From: DAOVFN01 sp964607835
GTDB taxonomy: Archaea > Aenigmatarchaeota > Aenigmatarchaeia > QMZP01
Direction: 5' to 3'
DNA: 40,970 nucleotides
Assembly: GCA_964607835.1 (NCBI GenBank)
Contig: CAZSLL010000012.1
Coordinates: 1 to 40,970, forward strand
Shown here: positions 9,109 to 17,093 of the stretch, piece by piece
Layout: every line of letters starts with the position of its first letter
How positions within the stretch are numbered: the first letter of the stretch is position 1
Notes under the pieces: model-generated
What the model was told of the DNA's origin: nothing
Databases searched by the model: none
The model's input: the letters and a program-made list of their open reading frames with translations, nothing else
Made by a program: the position numbers and the translations under genes

Positions 9109-9894
9109 TCAGAACCCCAGCACGTAGTGAGTGTTGCGGCCCTTTCCCCTCCTCCTGATGAGCCCCTTCTGGAGCAGGAACATAATCTCGTTGTAGGCCT
9201 TCTTGTCAGATAGCCTGAACAGGCTCCTGTACTCCCTGTTGGTTATCCTTCCCTTCTTCCTGAGGTAGCTGATGGCGCTGAGCTGGTTCCTGTTGAGGTC
9301 GCTGAGCCTGGCCTCCACGACAGGGGCCCTGTCAATGGGAGCTGTCACGGCTTTCTTCTTCCTGAGGTCGCCTGCCCTGGCCACCCCTGAGGTCTTTCCC
9401 GGGGCGGTGGCGCGGGACACGCCCGCCTGGACGCCCCTTCCTGACCTCGGAGCGGGCTCTGAGAGCATCCTGCCGAGTTTGCTGAGCTTGTTCTCCAGTT
9501 CCACAATCTTCCTCACTGTATCCCTGTACTGCTCCTCGGTCTTTTTCTCGTGCTTAGCCCTCTTTGAATCGAGGCTGAAGAGCCTGGTCTCGTGGCTCTC
9601 TTTGAATCCCCTGGTGTAGTCATATGACTTGTGGGCCCACTGCAGGAGCTCGCTCACGGTCCTCTCTGATTCCTTCTGGGCTCTCCTCAGCCTCCTGTTG
9701 AGGTGCTCCTGGCCCAGCCTGTGCACGCCTGCGAAGATTATGACAAGGCCAAGTATCATGTCCAGGGCGAAGACGTCCTTGAAACCAGTGGCTGTCAAAG
9801 CCACGAAAAGCCCTGCCGCTGCGATGAAGAATATCCAGAACACCCTGTTGTAGTGCCTGAGGTACGCATCCATGAACCTGCATAAAGCATTCAT
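9109..9894 (-). CDS. Membrane-anchored coiled-coil protein with C-terminal winged helix
   Basis: The 261-residue protein has two N-terminal membrane helices (about residues 18-35 and 43-60), a long charged coiled coil (about 62-155), a Lys/Arg/Pro/Ala linker, and a C-terminal winged helix (about 200-261). The wHTH includes QLSAISYLRKKGRITNREY, SDKKAYNEIMFLLQKGLI and a wing RRRGKGRNTHYVLGF. This suggests a membrane-tethered DNA-binding protein, perhaps a regulator or a nucleoid tether. A TATA box CATTTAAAGG (minus strand) at 9917-9926 fits a nearly leaderless transcript from ATG 9894; ATG 9873 is an alternative. It forms a two-gene unit with the 78-residue protein, inserted between L11 and L1. 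Confidence 0.8.
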   Translation of the reverse strand: MNALCRFMDAYLRHYNRVFWIFFIAAAGLFVALTATGFKDVFALDMILGLVIIFAGVHRLGQEHLNRRLRRAQKESERTVSELLQWAHKSYDYTRGFKESHETRLFSLDSKRAKHEKKTEEQYRDTVRKIVELENKLSKLGRMLSEPAPRSGRGVQAGVSRATAPGKTSGVARAGDLRKKKAVTAPIDRAPVVEARLSDLNRNQLSAISYLRKKGRITNREYRSLFRLSDKKAYNEIMFLLQKGLIRRRGKGRNTHYVLGF

Positions 9895-9940
9895 GAGTGA
9901 GTATTGAAAAGTGAAAACATTTAAAGGTAATCCCGGGTGG

Positions 9941-10507
9941 TTATTCCTCTTTCTTCTCTTCCTCTGCCTCGCCGGATTCCTCTTTCTTCTCTTCGCCCCC
10001 GCCTTCTCGGGCGGCCTTCTTCTTCTCTGCTGCCTGGGCCGCGGCCTCGGCTTCCTTCCTGGATTCCTCGTAGGCTGCCTTCTCCTCTTCCGAAACCTCG
10101 CCCTCTCCCACGGTTATGCCCATGCTCCTGGCCGTTCCTTTGACCTGGTTCACAGAGGACGTGTCATCAGAGCCGAACTTAATCTTGGCGATTTTCTTTG
10201 CCTGCTCTGTGCTAAGGTCAGCCAGCCTCTGCTTTCCTGCCTCCCCGGAGCCCTTCTTTATCTCGAGCTCCTTCTTTATGAGGGCGCTGGTGGGAGGGGT
10301 CCCGATATCTATCTCGAACTCCTTGGTTTCTGTGTCCACGGTGACCTTGACAGGCACCTTCATGCCAGCCATGTCCCTGGTCTTCTCGTTTATGGCAGCT
10401 ATGACGTTGCCTATGTTCACGCCCATGGGGCCCAGGGCCGGGCCAAGAGGCGGGCCTGCCGATGCCTTGCCTCCGTCCACCAGGGAATCGATTGTCTGCT
10501 TGGGCAT
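9941..10507 (-). CDS. rpl11: Ribosomal protein L11
   Basis: The 188-residue protein has the N-terminal L11 domain (GGKASAGPPLGPALGPMGVN with the conserved prolines) and a C-terminal RNA-binding domain ending GTARSMGITV. It binds the GTPase-associated centre of 23S rRNA. A Glu/Lys/Ala-rich tail of about 55 residues extends beyond the usual core, as seen in some archaeal L11 proteins. ATG is preceded by GGTGAT. A TATA-like CAATATAAGCG on the minus strand at 10532-10542, overlapping the spt5 stop, suggests an extra internal promoter. Confidence 0.97.
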   Translation of the reverse strand: MPKQTIDSLVDGGKASAGPPLGPALGPMGVNIGNVIAAINEKTRDMAGMKVPVKVTVDTETKEFEIDIGTPPTSALIKKELEIKKGSGEAGKQRLADLSTEQAKKIAKIKFGSDDTSSVNQVKGTARSMGITVGEGEVSEEEKAAYEESRKEAEAAAQAAEKKKAAREGGGEEKKEESGEAEEEKKEE

Positions 10508-10543
10508 ATTATCACCATAGAATTGAGGGGAACGCTTATATTG

Positions 10544-11011
10544 CTATTCCTCCTTGGTCTCTTCCTCTGCCTTGGCCCTCTTGATAATCTTGATGAACTC
10601 TGTGGCGATGGTCACGGGGATGGGTATGGAGGCGTCAAGGAGCTCGATGGTGACCTCGTCCTTGACAGAGTCTACCCTGGTTATCCTGCCCTTCTCTCCC
10701 TTGAACGGGCCCCCGATGATTTCCACTATGTTGCCCTCGTCAACGTTTATCCTGTCCTTCCTCTCGGTCTCCAGGAAGTGCCTTATGTCATCCAGCGGAA
10801 CGGGCTTGTCTATCACGCCCCTGATGTGCATGAGGCCAGAGACTGCCTTGTGGACAGCGCCTGAGGAGCCCTCTGCGAAGACATAGCCCTTTATCTCTGC
10901 GGGGTGGAAAACGGACTTGATTTCCAGGGCCTCGTTGTTGACCTTGGTGGCTATCATGTCTATCACCATGTCCTCCCTTCCTGAAGTCGTCCTGATGGCG
11001 TAAATCGACAT
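10544..11011 (-). CDS. spt5: Transcription elongation factor Spt5 (NusG)
   Basis: The 155-residue protein is archaeal Spt5: an NGN domain (about 1-85, IYAIRTTSGREDMVIDMI and later SGLMHIRGVI) followed by a KOW domain (about 92-125, GNIVEIIGGPFKGEKGRI). Spt5 with Spt4 clamps RNA polymerase and promotes processive elongation. The C terminus is a short acidic tail. It lies 8 bases after secE and before L11, the conserved archaeal order, and the three are probably one transcript. Confidence 0.96.
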   Translation of the reverse strand: MSIYAIRTTSGREDMVIDMIATKVNNEALEIKSVFHPAEIKGYVFAEGSSGAVHKAVSGLMHIRGVIDKPVPLDDIRHFLETERKDRINVDEGNIVEIIGGPFKGEKGRITRVDSVKDEVTIELLDASIPIPVTIATEFIKIIKRAKAEEETKEE

Positions 11012-11019
11012 GGTATCCC

Positions 11020-11187
11020 CTAAAGCCCCGAAAGTATGAACACGAGGAAAATCACGAACCCTATGAGCCCTATGAGGGCTATGCCAAGGGCTGAAATCTT
11101 GCTGGAGGTCTTGAACTCGTCCTTGCCGGGCTTCCTGGCAATCTGGAGCACCCTCCTGTATTCCCTCAGCCTGCTGCTCAGCTTCAT
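11020..11187 (-). CDS. secE: Preprotein translocase subunit SecE/Sec61-gamma
   Basis: This 55-residue protein has a basic amphipathic N-terminal helix (SSRLREYRRVLQIARKP), the conserved KPGKDEF segment, and one C-terminal membrane helix (ALIGLIGFVIFLVFILSGL). This is the usual form of archaeal SecE, which clamps the SecY channel. It is first in the secE-spt5-L11 order. Its promoter lies in the divergent region at 11188-11336, where TATAATTAA on the minus strand about 25-35 bases upstream of the start is the best TATA candidate. Confidence 0.93.
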   Translation of the reverse strand: MKLSSRLREYRRVLQIARKPGKDEFKTSSKISALGIALIGLIGFVIFLVFILSGL

Positions 11188-11244
11188 GACAAACCTCAAT
11201 ATACCTGGAATTAATTATATTAGGCTGGTTAATAAAACGTCAAC

Positions 11245-11265
11245 CTAATCTGGTTAACCTATTAG
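11245..11265. promoter_or_regulatory. Dyad in the divergent secE / small-ORF promoter region
   Basis: An imperfect dyad is centred on GGTTAACC with flanking arms CTAAT and ATTAG (11245-11249 and 11261-11265). It extends outward as CAAC on the left and TTG on the right with a one-base gap. It lies between the secE TATA region and the TATA box ATATTTAAAG (11277-11286) of the plus-strand gene, where a regulator of either gene could bind. No protein is assigned to it. Confidence 0.45.
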
Positions 11266-11282
11266 TTGTGGGTTGAATATTT

Positions 11283-11311
11283 AAAGCTTCCGCAGGACCG
11301 CGGAAAGCTTT
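11283..11311. repeat. Inverted repeat across a core promoter
   Basis: Arms AAAGCTTCCGC and GCGGAAAGCTTT flank a six-base loop, with one unpaired base. The repeat runs from the TATA box to the expected transcript start of the 68-residue gene. It is followed by TTTTGTTGTTTT. It could be an operator dyad covering the core promoter or a 5' hairpin; if transcribed on the plus strand it also resembles a terminator. Confidence 0.5.
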
Positions 11312-11336
11312 TGTTGTTTTACCTGAATAAAATTGT

Positions 11337-11543
11337 ATGGGACACTTCTGCAACGTTCACAGGTTCGGCGTAGGGAGTTCTCCGGAGGACGCTGTTATCA
11401 ATGCGCGGGAAAGGCTGGAGAGCGCCGTGAAGGAGGGCTCTTATGATGCTGTCGACTACAGGTATGGATTCTTTGTTCTCAGGAACGGGGTCACCGATTA
11501 CTGCTACATGTCAGGCATGCTGGTGGAGTTCGAGAAGGGTTAG
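11337..11543 (+). CDS. Small hypothetical protein
   Basis: I do not recognise this 68-residue protein. It contains FGVGSSPEDAVINARERL, a helix, and beta-like segments AVDYRYGFFVLRNG and VTDYCYMSGMLVEF, which suggest a small alpha/beta fold. It has two Cys residues (5 and 56), no signal peptide and no membrane helix. A TATA box at 11277-11286 supports expression. Its last 4 bases overlap the stop of the convergent prenyltransferase gene. Confidence 0.7.
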   Translation: MGHFCNVHRFGVGSSPEDAVINARERLESAVKEGSYDAVDYRYGFFVLRNGVTDYCYMSGMLVEFEKG

Positions 11544-12607
11544 ATTCTCCTGGTTATGGCGAAGTCCATCAAAGAGGCCAGGGTTTTTTTCGCAGGGCTG
11601 TTCGGGAGCTTTGGTTCGGCCTCTTCCCAGGCCTCCCTTACCAGCCTCTTTGAGAACTCCCTGGCGTACTCTATGGAGCCGCTCTCCTCCAGAAGGTGAA
11701 GGGCCCTCCTTATCTTTCCGGGATCCCTGGTGTGGCTGTCCAGGATTTCCAGGAGCTCCTTCCTCTGCCCCTCAGGGGCGGTGTTAAGGAACCTTATGAC
11801 CAGGAGGCTTCTCTTGCCCTCTGTTATGTCATCCCCGAGGCCCTTCTTCTTCCCGAACTCCTTGCCGCTGACAGAGAGCACGTCATCCTGAATCTGGAAG
11901 GCCACGCCCAGGGATTCGGCAAGCCTTCCCATGAGGACCTCCTGCTCCCCTGAGCCATTGGTGAGTATGACGCCAAGGCGTGCGGCGAGCCTCGCAAGGG
12001 TTCCGGTCTTGTATGCGCACATCTGGAGGTACTCCTCATCGCTTACACTGGAGGACTTTCCCTTGTGCCACCATATGTCCAGGGCCTGGCCGACAGACAC
12101 GTTAATCATCTCCTCTGCGTATGCCTCGTATGCCCTCAGGACGGCCTGCTCGCCGAGCTCCTTCCGCCTTTCCTTGAGCAGGAGAAGGGGAATGTAGTAC
12201 ATGAAGTTTCCTGTGTTGATGGCCACGTCCAGCCCGAACCTCTTGTGCGTGCAGGGCTCGCCCCTCCTGAGCTCGCCTATGTCCTCGCAGTCGTCCACCA
12301 TGAGGGTGCCGTTGTGTATGAGCTCGGGTATGGCAGAGAAGTCTGCCAGCTTGTCAGGGTCTCCCCCGCACAGCTCAGCCACCAGGAGGAACAGCGCAGG
12401 CCTCCAGCGCTTGCCTCCCCTGTCAAGCAGGTCCCAGACCGGCTCTGCCAGGGAGCGGTTTATGCTCTCTGTGTCATATCCGAACCTGGGCTTTCCGAAG
12501 GAGCTCTCAGCGCTCCGGGAATCGTATTCCCTGGGCACGAGCCTCTCTATGGCACTGTCTATAACGGGTTTCTTTTCCTCGAGGTAGCCCATGATGTCTT
12601 CTGGCAT
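11540..12607 (-). CDS. idsA: Polyprenyl diphosphate synthase (GGPP/FPP synthase family)
   Basis: The 355-residue all-helical enzyme condenses isopentenyl diphosphate with allylic diphosphates. The product is probably the C20 precursor of archaeal ether lipids, but chain length is not determined here. Conserved elements include GGKRWRPAL (IPP binding), the first Asp-rich motif DDCED, the KTGTL motif, QIQDD as the second Asp-rich motif, and GDDITEGKRS. Both metal-binding motifs are intact. The N terminus is somewhat longer than usual. It is convergent with the small upstream ORF and divergent from the KaiC-like gene. Confidence 0.95.
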   Translation of the reverse strand: MPEDIMGYLEEKKPVIDSAIERLVPREYDSRSAESSFGKPRFGYDTESINRSLAEPVWDLLDRGGKRWRPALFLLVAELCGGDPDKLADFSAIPELIHNGTLMVDDCEDIGELRRGEPCTHKRFGLDVAINTGNFMYYIPLLLLKERRKELGEQAVLRAYEAYAEEMINVSVGQALDIWWHKGKSSSVSDEEYLQMCAYKTGTLARLAARLGVILTNGSGEQEVLMGRLAESLGVAFQIQDDVLSVSGKEFGKKKGLGDDITEGKRSLLVIRFLNTAPEGQRKELLEILDSHTRDPGKIRRALHLLEESGSIEYAREFSKRLVREAWEEAEPKLPNSPAKKTLASLMDFAITRRI

Positions 12608-12690
12608 GCAATCTGGGTTTAGTTGGAGCCTGATTTTAAAAAGGATGCGTGCGGAATCAGCTTTTTAAGGCAGCCCGGCTTAATAGAATT

Positions 12691-13371
12691 ATGGCAGGCA
12701 ACGAGAGGATTACTTCTGGCGTACCCGGGCTTGACCAGCTCCTCAACGGGGGATTCCTCACAGAGTCAGTGAACCTGGTCACGGGAGAGACCGGGACCGG
12801 AAAGACCATATTCTGCTCCCAGTTTGTATGGGAGGGCCTGCAGAAGGGCGAGACCGGACTGTACATAACCCTTGAGGAGAGACCTGAGGACATAAAGGCA
12901 GACGCCATGATGTTCGGATGGGACTTCGGGAAGTTCGAGGAAAAGGGGCTGTGCAGGATAATCTACCACGACCCCGCGCAGGTCAACAACCTGGGCTCGG
13001 TGATAATAGACGAGATAAAGAACCTCAAGGCCAGGAGGCTGGTCATAGACTCAACCTCCCTCATAGGCATGAACATACAGGATCAGAGCCAGATAAGGAA
13101 GGTCCTCCTCAATATCGTGAACATAATAAAGAGGACAGGGTGCGTGGCCCTGCTCATCTCTGAGATACCAGAGGACGCCAAGGCACTCTCGAGGTACGGG
13201 GTGGAGGAGTTCGTGGTAGACTCAGTGGTCATCCTGAATTACCTGGAGTACGCCAGCGGGGAGCTCAACCGCTCCCTCATAATAAGGAAGATGAGAAGGA
13301 CCAACCACGGAAAGGACATCTATCCCATGGAGATAACCAGGAAGGGGCTCTCCATAAGAAAGGTTGAGTAG
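12691..13371 (+). CDS. KaiC-like RecA-superfamily ATPase, single domain
   Basis: The 226-residue protein is one KaiC domain: the opening ITSGVPGLDQLLNGGF, Walker A GETGTGKT (about residues 32-39), a catalytic glutamate pair in LEERPEDI, and Walker B LVIDSTS. Such archaeal proteins are ATPases thought to act in signal transduction or regulation; targets are mostly unknown. The start ATG 12691 has a TATA-like CTTTTTAAGG about 25 bases upstream, giving a nearly leaderless transcript; an upstream in-frame ATG would overlap this promoter. It is convergent, one base apart, with the V4R protein. Confidence 0.9.
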   Translation: MAGNERITSGVPGLDQLLNGGFLTESVNLVTGETGTGKTIFCSQFVWEGLQKGETGLYITLEERPEDIKADAMMFGWDFGKFEEKGLCRIIYHDPAQVNNLGSVIIDEIKNLKARRLVIDSTSLIGMNIQDQSQIRKVLLNIVNIIKRTGCVALLISEIPEDAKALSRYGVEEFVVDSVVILNYLEYASGELNRSLIIRKMRRTNHGKDIYPMEITRKGLSIRKVE

Positions 13372-13372
13372 C

Positions 13373-14509
13373 CTACTCAGAACACTCGAGCCTGTATGCC
13401 CCTGCCATGGAGCCCTGGCTGAATTTCCTGAGAACCACCTTCCTCCTGCCCAGGCCCGATAGCATGCCCGAGACCATGCCCCTGAAGAGCACGAACCCGC
13501 TGCTAGCTGACCACTTGGTCCAGGGGAAATGCATGCACCTGACCAGGAATTTCCCTCCCTCCTGTTTGGCGTGGACATCGCCCCAGCCCAGTGCTGACAT
13601 GAACTCGGTAACGAACCTGCAGGGGTCTGACCCCTTCTGCTCTGCCGCCAGGTCCTTGCCGTACTTGAAGGCCAGGTCAAAGAGCTCCTGCTTCCCCCTG
13701 CCCAGCCCGGACAGCTCCCTTTCAAGTAGATAGTTGAGGCTGGCCTCCACTATGAAATAGCGGTGCCCACTGTAGGTGAGTATGCCCTCGTGGAATTCGA
13801 AGAACCGGGTGTCTATCATCTTCTTCAGGGAGTTCCTGGCGTGGGCCACAGGGCTTATCTCGTTCATCTTCCTGTACTTGGTGTCCACGCCCAGGCCCTT
13901 TAGTCCGCTCTCCTGAAAGGACTCCTGACCGTACTTTTTGAGGACGCCTGGAGGGCCTGCTATGACCTCGCACTCCTTGTCACCCCTGCCCTGGCATATT
14001 GGCTGCACTGCCTCTATGGAGGGGTCTCCCATCATGTAGGCCCATATCCCGCCTATGCCGCCAGAGGATATTATGTATCCGAGGCCTGATTCCCTGCACA
14101 CCACGAAGTTCTCCAGGTTGAACCTTATGGCTGAGGAATCTAGGTCTAGGGAGTATGATATGTTGCTGGCGTACGTCCCTTCCACGAACCTGGCCAGGAG
14201 CTTCACGTAGCGCGCGAACCTGTCCCTGCCAGCGTCCCTTATGCTCATGGCCCTGGACACGCTGGCGAACCTGTAGCCGAACCTCTTGCCCGCGGAATAT
14301 AGGGCCTGGCGCCCTTTTTTGCCGTGCTTATCAGAGAAGTGCCTCTCTATGGCAACATAGAGGGATTCAGGCATGACCACCTGCCTGGAGTATATGTCAG
14401 TCTTCTGGGATACCTTGAACACCACGAAGCCGGGCTTGTCAATGACCTGGGCCCTGGGCATTACGTAGTGGAGGAAGAACCAGGTAACCACTCTGTCCCT
14501 TACAGGCAT
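13373..14509 (-). CDS. Protein with two V4R-like ligand-binding domains
   Basis: The 378-residue protein contains an N-terminal V4R-type half (about 60-195). That half ends in the family signature CQGRGDKECEVI, preceded by RFNLENFVVCRESG and an SGGIGGIWAYM segment. A second half (about 225-378) has a similar order: a FFEFHEGILTYSGHRYFIVEAS opening, a helical part with RFVTEFMSALGWG, then VRCMHFPW and a Gly-rich helix SGMLSGLG. The C-terminal copy lacks the Cys-rich signature. V4R domains bind small hydrophobic ligands or metals and are often joined to regulators. It starts 5 bases after the UbiA-like gene and shares its transcript. Confidence 0.75.
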   Translation of the reverse strand: MPVRDRVVTWFFLHYVMPRAQVIDKPGFVVFKVSQKTDIYSRQVVMPESLYVAIERHFSDKHGKKGRQALYSAGKRFGYRFASVSRAMSIRDAGRDRFARYVKLLARFVEGTYASNISYSLDLDSSAIRFNLENFVVCRESGLGYIISSGGIGGIWAYMMGDPSIEAVQPICQGRGDKECEVIAGPPGVLKKYGQESFQESGLKGLGVDTKYRKMNEISPVAHARNSLKKMIDTRFFEFHEGILTYSGHRYFIVEASLNYLLERELSGLGRGKQELFDLAFKYGKDLAAEQKGSDPCRFVTEFMSALGWGDVHAKQEGGKFLVRCMHFPWTKWSASSGFVLFRGMVSGMLSGLGRRKVVLRKFSQGSMAGAYRLECSE

Positions 14510-14514
14510 ATTGA

Positions 14515-15381
14515 TTATTCTGTTGGCCTGTAACTATAAAACCAGGCGGTCCTGGGGTTGGACTTGCGCGGGACCATGGGGTAGGTCATCCCGAGCAGCA
14601 CCGCCAGGAAAAGCAGGTTTGTTATCAGGGTGCCGTGGCCTAAGGCTGACACAGAGTAGTTGGCGTAGAAGAACGTGGTGGCCAGGACAAAGAGTCTGTG
14701 GAGCTCGTAGGGGTTCCTGTAAACAGCCATGGCCCCGCACATGAGGAGGAGGGGGAGCATGACCAGGATGTCCTGAAGAAGGGCTAGGGAGACAAGTACG
14801 AGCAGGACAGAGACCGTGTATGAAGCCCCCGAACCATAGTGCTTTGGGAACGCGTGCTTGTCATAGTCCATGTCCCTGATGTCGCCTATAAGGTTTCTGG
14901 AGTTGGTGACAAGGAGGACAGCGAGCATGAGCGGAAGGAAGGGAGCGAAATCATAGACCCCGTGAAAGAGAAGCACTATAACGAGCACAGCGACCTCGAG
15001 CACGCCCCTGAGCATGAAGCTGAACCTGGCCAGTGGCCAGTCCCTTGTCTTCATGCTGTAGGCCAGGTCTGCTGCCAGTATCACAGCGAGCACAGGAAGC
15101 GTGAGGGGATTACCAAACCAGAGCAGTACCAGGAGAGGCAGCAGCGAGACCAGGGGTATGAGGGGGCTGGTCATTCCCCGCATGTCAATCTTTCCGTGGA
15201 AGAACTCCACCACAGAGGTGGCCACGTACCACACCAGGAAGGCCGTGGCAATGTCATACGCAAGGGAGAAGTCAGGGGCCAGAGCCCCTGTGGCCAGGAC
15301 ATTGGCCAGGACAGCCACCATGATGACGCCCACCCAGGAGTAGGGCCTGGTCATGATAAGCTTTTTTACCAGGATGTTCAT
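14515..15381 (-). CDS. UbiA-like prenyltransferase family membrane protein
   Basis: The 288-residue protein has about eight membrane helices. The second Asp-rich motif of the UbiA superfamily is clear: GDIRDMDYDK (about residues 165-174). The first motif, usually NDxxDxxxD, is degraded to EFFHGKIDMRG, keeping one Asp. UbiA enzymes attach polyprenyl chains to aromatic or lipid acceptors such as geranylgeranylglyceryl phosphate. The missing first-motif residues make catalysis uncertain. ATG 15381 is preferred over 15408 because ATTTATG (minus strand) 25-30 bases upstream is a good TATA box. It is divergent from the methyltransferase. Confidence 0.7.
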   Translation of the reverse strand: MNILVKKLIMTRPYSWVGVIMVAVLANVLATGALAPDFSLAYDIATAFLVWYVATSVVEFFHGKIDMRGMTSPLIPLVSLLPLLVLLWFGNPLTLPVLAVILAADLAYSMKTRDWPLARFSFMLRGVLEVAVLVIVLLFHGVYDFAPFLPLMLAVLLVTNSRNLIGDIRDMDYDKHAFPKHYGSGASYTVSVLLVLVSLALLQDILVMLPLLLMCGAMAVYRNPYELHRLFVLATTFFYANYSVSALGHGTLITNLLFLAVLLGMTYPMVPRKSNPRTAWFYSYRPTE

Positions 15382-15431
15382 GATTATAATTAATGGGCAG
15401 GATGACATAAATCCTTGCCCGCGGTGTTTCT

Positions 15432-16481
15432 ATGGTGGGGATGAAAGAGAGGCTTTCGCTGGTTCTGAGGATGGCCAGGAGCCCCAGGCTCAGGATGGAC
15501 GTGAAGGCCCTCAGGAACGCAGCAGAGGGCTACAAATCATATGCATGGGAGCTCTGCAAAGAGGCCGGGCTGGACGACCTTCTAAGTAAGGGGGCCAGCA
15601 TAGAAGAGCTCATCGAGGAGAGGGGAGTGAAGGACAGGCCCTTCCTGGAGCACGTCCTGGACTTCCTGGCGGGCTCGGGCGTCCTTGAGTTCAGCCAGGG
15701 CAGCTACAGGCTGGTCAGGGAGCCAGGGCCTTTCACAGGGGAGAAGTACAGGTTCCTGGAGGAGCACTACCCGAACTCGGTGCAGTGGACCAATGAGCTC
15801 AGGAAGCGCGCAAAGGGCGCCCTGCTCTCAGGCAAACGAGGGGCGGAGTCAGGGTTTGACTACGAGGGGTTCCTTGAGCTCTGGGACGGCATAATGAGGG
15901 AGTCTCCCTGGTCGTTCCGGGAGCTTGCCATAGAGAAGTTCTCAGGCAGCCTGAAGGGAGGGGAGGAAATACTCGACCTTGGCTGCGGCAGCGGCGTGTC
16001 CATTGAGCAGATGCTCCTGGGAATCACGGTGCCTGTGAAGATAACAGGGATGGACCAGAGCCAGGCCTCCCTCGACAAGGCAAGGGCCAGGCTGGAGAGG
16101 CTGGCCAGGGGGAACAGGGGAACCATACTCGAGCAGAACGCCAGGGCAGTGGAGCTGAAAAGACACGACGTGCTCTCAGGCGTTCCCTCTGAGAAGAGTT
16201 TTGATATAGTGTTCATGTCCCTGCTGCTCAACCATGTGCCTGAGAAGAGGAGGCACGCGTTCTTCAGCCAGGTCAGGGAAGCACTCAGGCCGGGCGGGAA
16301 GGCCGTGGTGTACCAGATAGTCCACAACTCCAGGTTCGACAGGGCTGCCATGTGGGTCATGCACGCAGTACCCACACATCAGGACTACCCCTTCAGGGAG
16401 GAATACCTTGGCATGCTCAGGGACATCTTCCCCGGTGTCAGGGACTACCTTGGAGGGGTCATTGTGGTGGCTGAGAAATAG
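15432..16481 (+). CDS. SAM-dependent methyltransferase with N-terminal helical/wHTH domain
   Basis: The 349-residue protein has an N-terminal winged-helix-like dimerisation domain (about 20-100, ending FLAGSGVLEFSQGSYRL) and a class I methyltransferase domain. Motif I is ILDLGCGSG (about 178), followed by GMDQSQASL and later DIVFMSLLLNHVPE and LRPGGKAVVYQ. The architecture resembles small-molecule O- or C-methyltransferases; the substrate is unknown. It is divergent from the UbiA-like gene, which suggests tailoring of a prenylated compound, an inference only. ATG 15441 is an alternative start. Confidence 0.85.
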   Translation: MVGMKERLSLVLRMARSPRLRMDVKALRNAAEGYKSYAWELCKEAGLDDLLSKGASIEELIEERGVKDRPFLEHVLDFLAGSGVLEFSQGSYRLVREPGPFTGEKYRFLEEHYPNSVQWTNELRKRAKGALLSGKRGAESGFDYEGFLELWDGIMRESPWSFRELAIEKFSGSLKGGEEILDLGCGSGVSIEQMLLGITVPVKITGMDQSQASLDKARARLERLARGNRGTILEQNARAVELKRHDVLSGVPSEKSFDIVFMSLLLNHVPEKRRHAFFSQVREALRPGGKAVVYQIVHNSRFDRAAMWVMHAVPTHQDYPFREEYLGMLRDIFPGVRDYLGGVIVVAEK

Positions 16482-16506
16482 GGCTGTCAACTTAGAGGCG
16501 TAGCTG

Positions 16507-16543
16507 TTTTTATAAGTGCATTCTTACATATCTAAAAAGGAGA
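16507..16543 (+). promoter_or_regulatory. Promoter and ribosome-binding site of the CBS protein
   Basis: TATA box TTTTTATAAG (16507-16516) is followed 20 bases later by AAAAAGGAGA (16534-16543), a strong ribosome-binding site 4 bases before ATG 16548. Confidence 0.65.
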
Positions 16544-16547
16544 TTCC

Positions 16548-17075
16548 ATGGTCAGGATAAGGGAAGTCATGAAGAAGAACGTCATAACAGCAGACCCAAA
16601 CCTGTCAGTGGCAGACGTCACCAAGATAATGACCAACAACAGGGTGGGCTCTGTGGTGCTCATGAGCAACAACAAGCCCAGGGGCATAGTGACTGACAGC
16701 GACGTGGTCACCATAGTGGCCAGGGGCATGGATCCGAAGAAGGTCAAGATAAAGGACGTGCCCAAGAAGAGGAAGAGCTTCATCTATACAGGGCCTGACG
16801 AGTCTGTCATGGCCGTGGCCAAGAAGATGCTCAAGTCCGGGGTGAAGAGGGTACCTGTCATAGAGAACGGCAAGCTAATGGGCATGGTATCTGACAAGGA
16901 AATCCTCCTGATATCCCCTGAGCTCATCAACATACTCTCAGAGAGACTCAAGATAAGGGTCGGAAGAGTGGCAGACCCCACCAGGGAGATTGCGGGCATC
17001 TGCGAGAACTGCGAGGCATACTCGGACACACTGGTCAACATAGACGGCAGATGGGTGTGCGAGTCCTGCAGGTAA
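16548..17075 (+). CDS. Two-CBS-domain protein with C-terminal zinc ribbon
   Basis: The 175-residue protein has two CBS domains: about 4-58 (VMKKNVITADPNLSVADV to RGIVTDSDVV) and about 72-126 (TGPDESVMAVAKKML to GMVSDKEIL). A small C-terminal domain has CENC and CESC pairs (about 153 and 172), fitting one zinc ion. CBS pairs bind adenine nucleotides and act as energy or ligand sensors, while the ribbon could bind nucleic acid or a partner. This combination is common among archaeal proteins of unknown target. Confidence 0.93.
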   Translation: MVRIREVMKKNVITADPNLSVADVTKIMTNNRVGSVVLMSNNKPRGIVTDSDVVTIVARGMDPKKVKIKDVPKKRKSFIYTGPDESVMAVAKKMLKSGVKRVPVIENGKLMGMVSDKEILLISPELINILSERLKIRVGRVADPTREIAGICENCEAYSDTLVNIDGRWVCESCR

Positions 17076-17093
17076 ATTTTACAGCCGGTTTTC

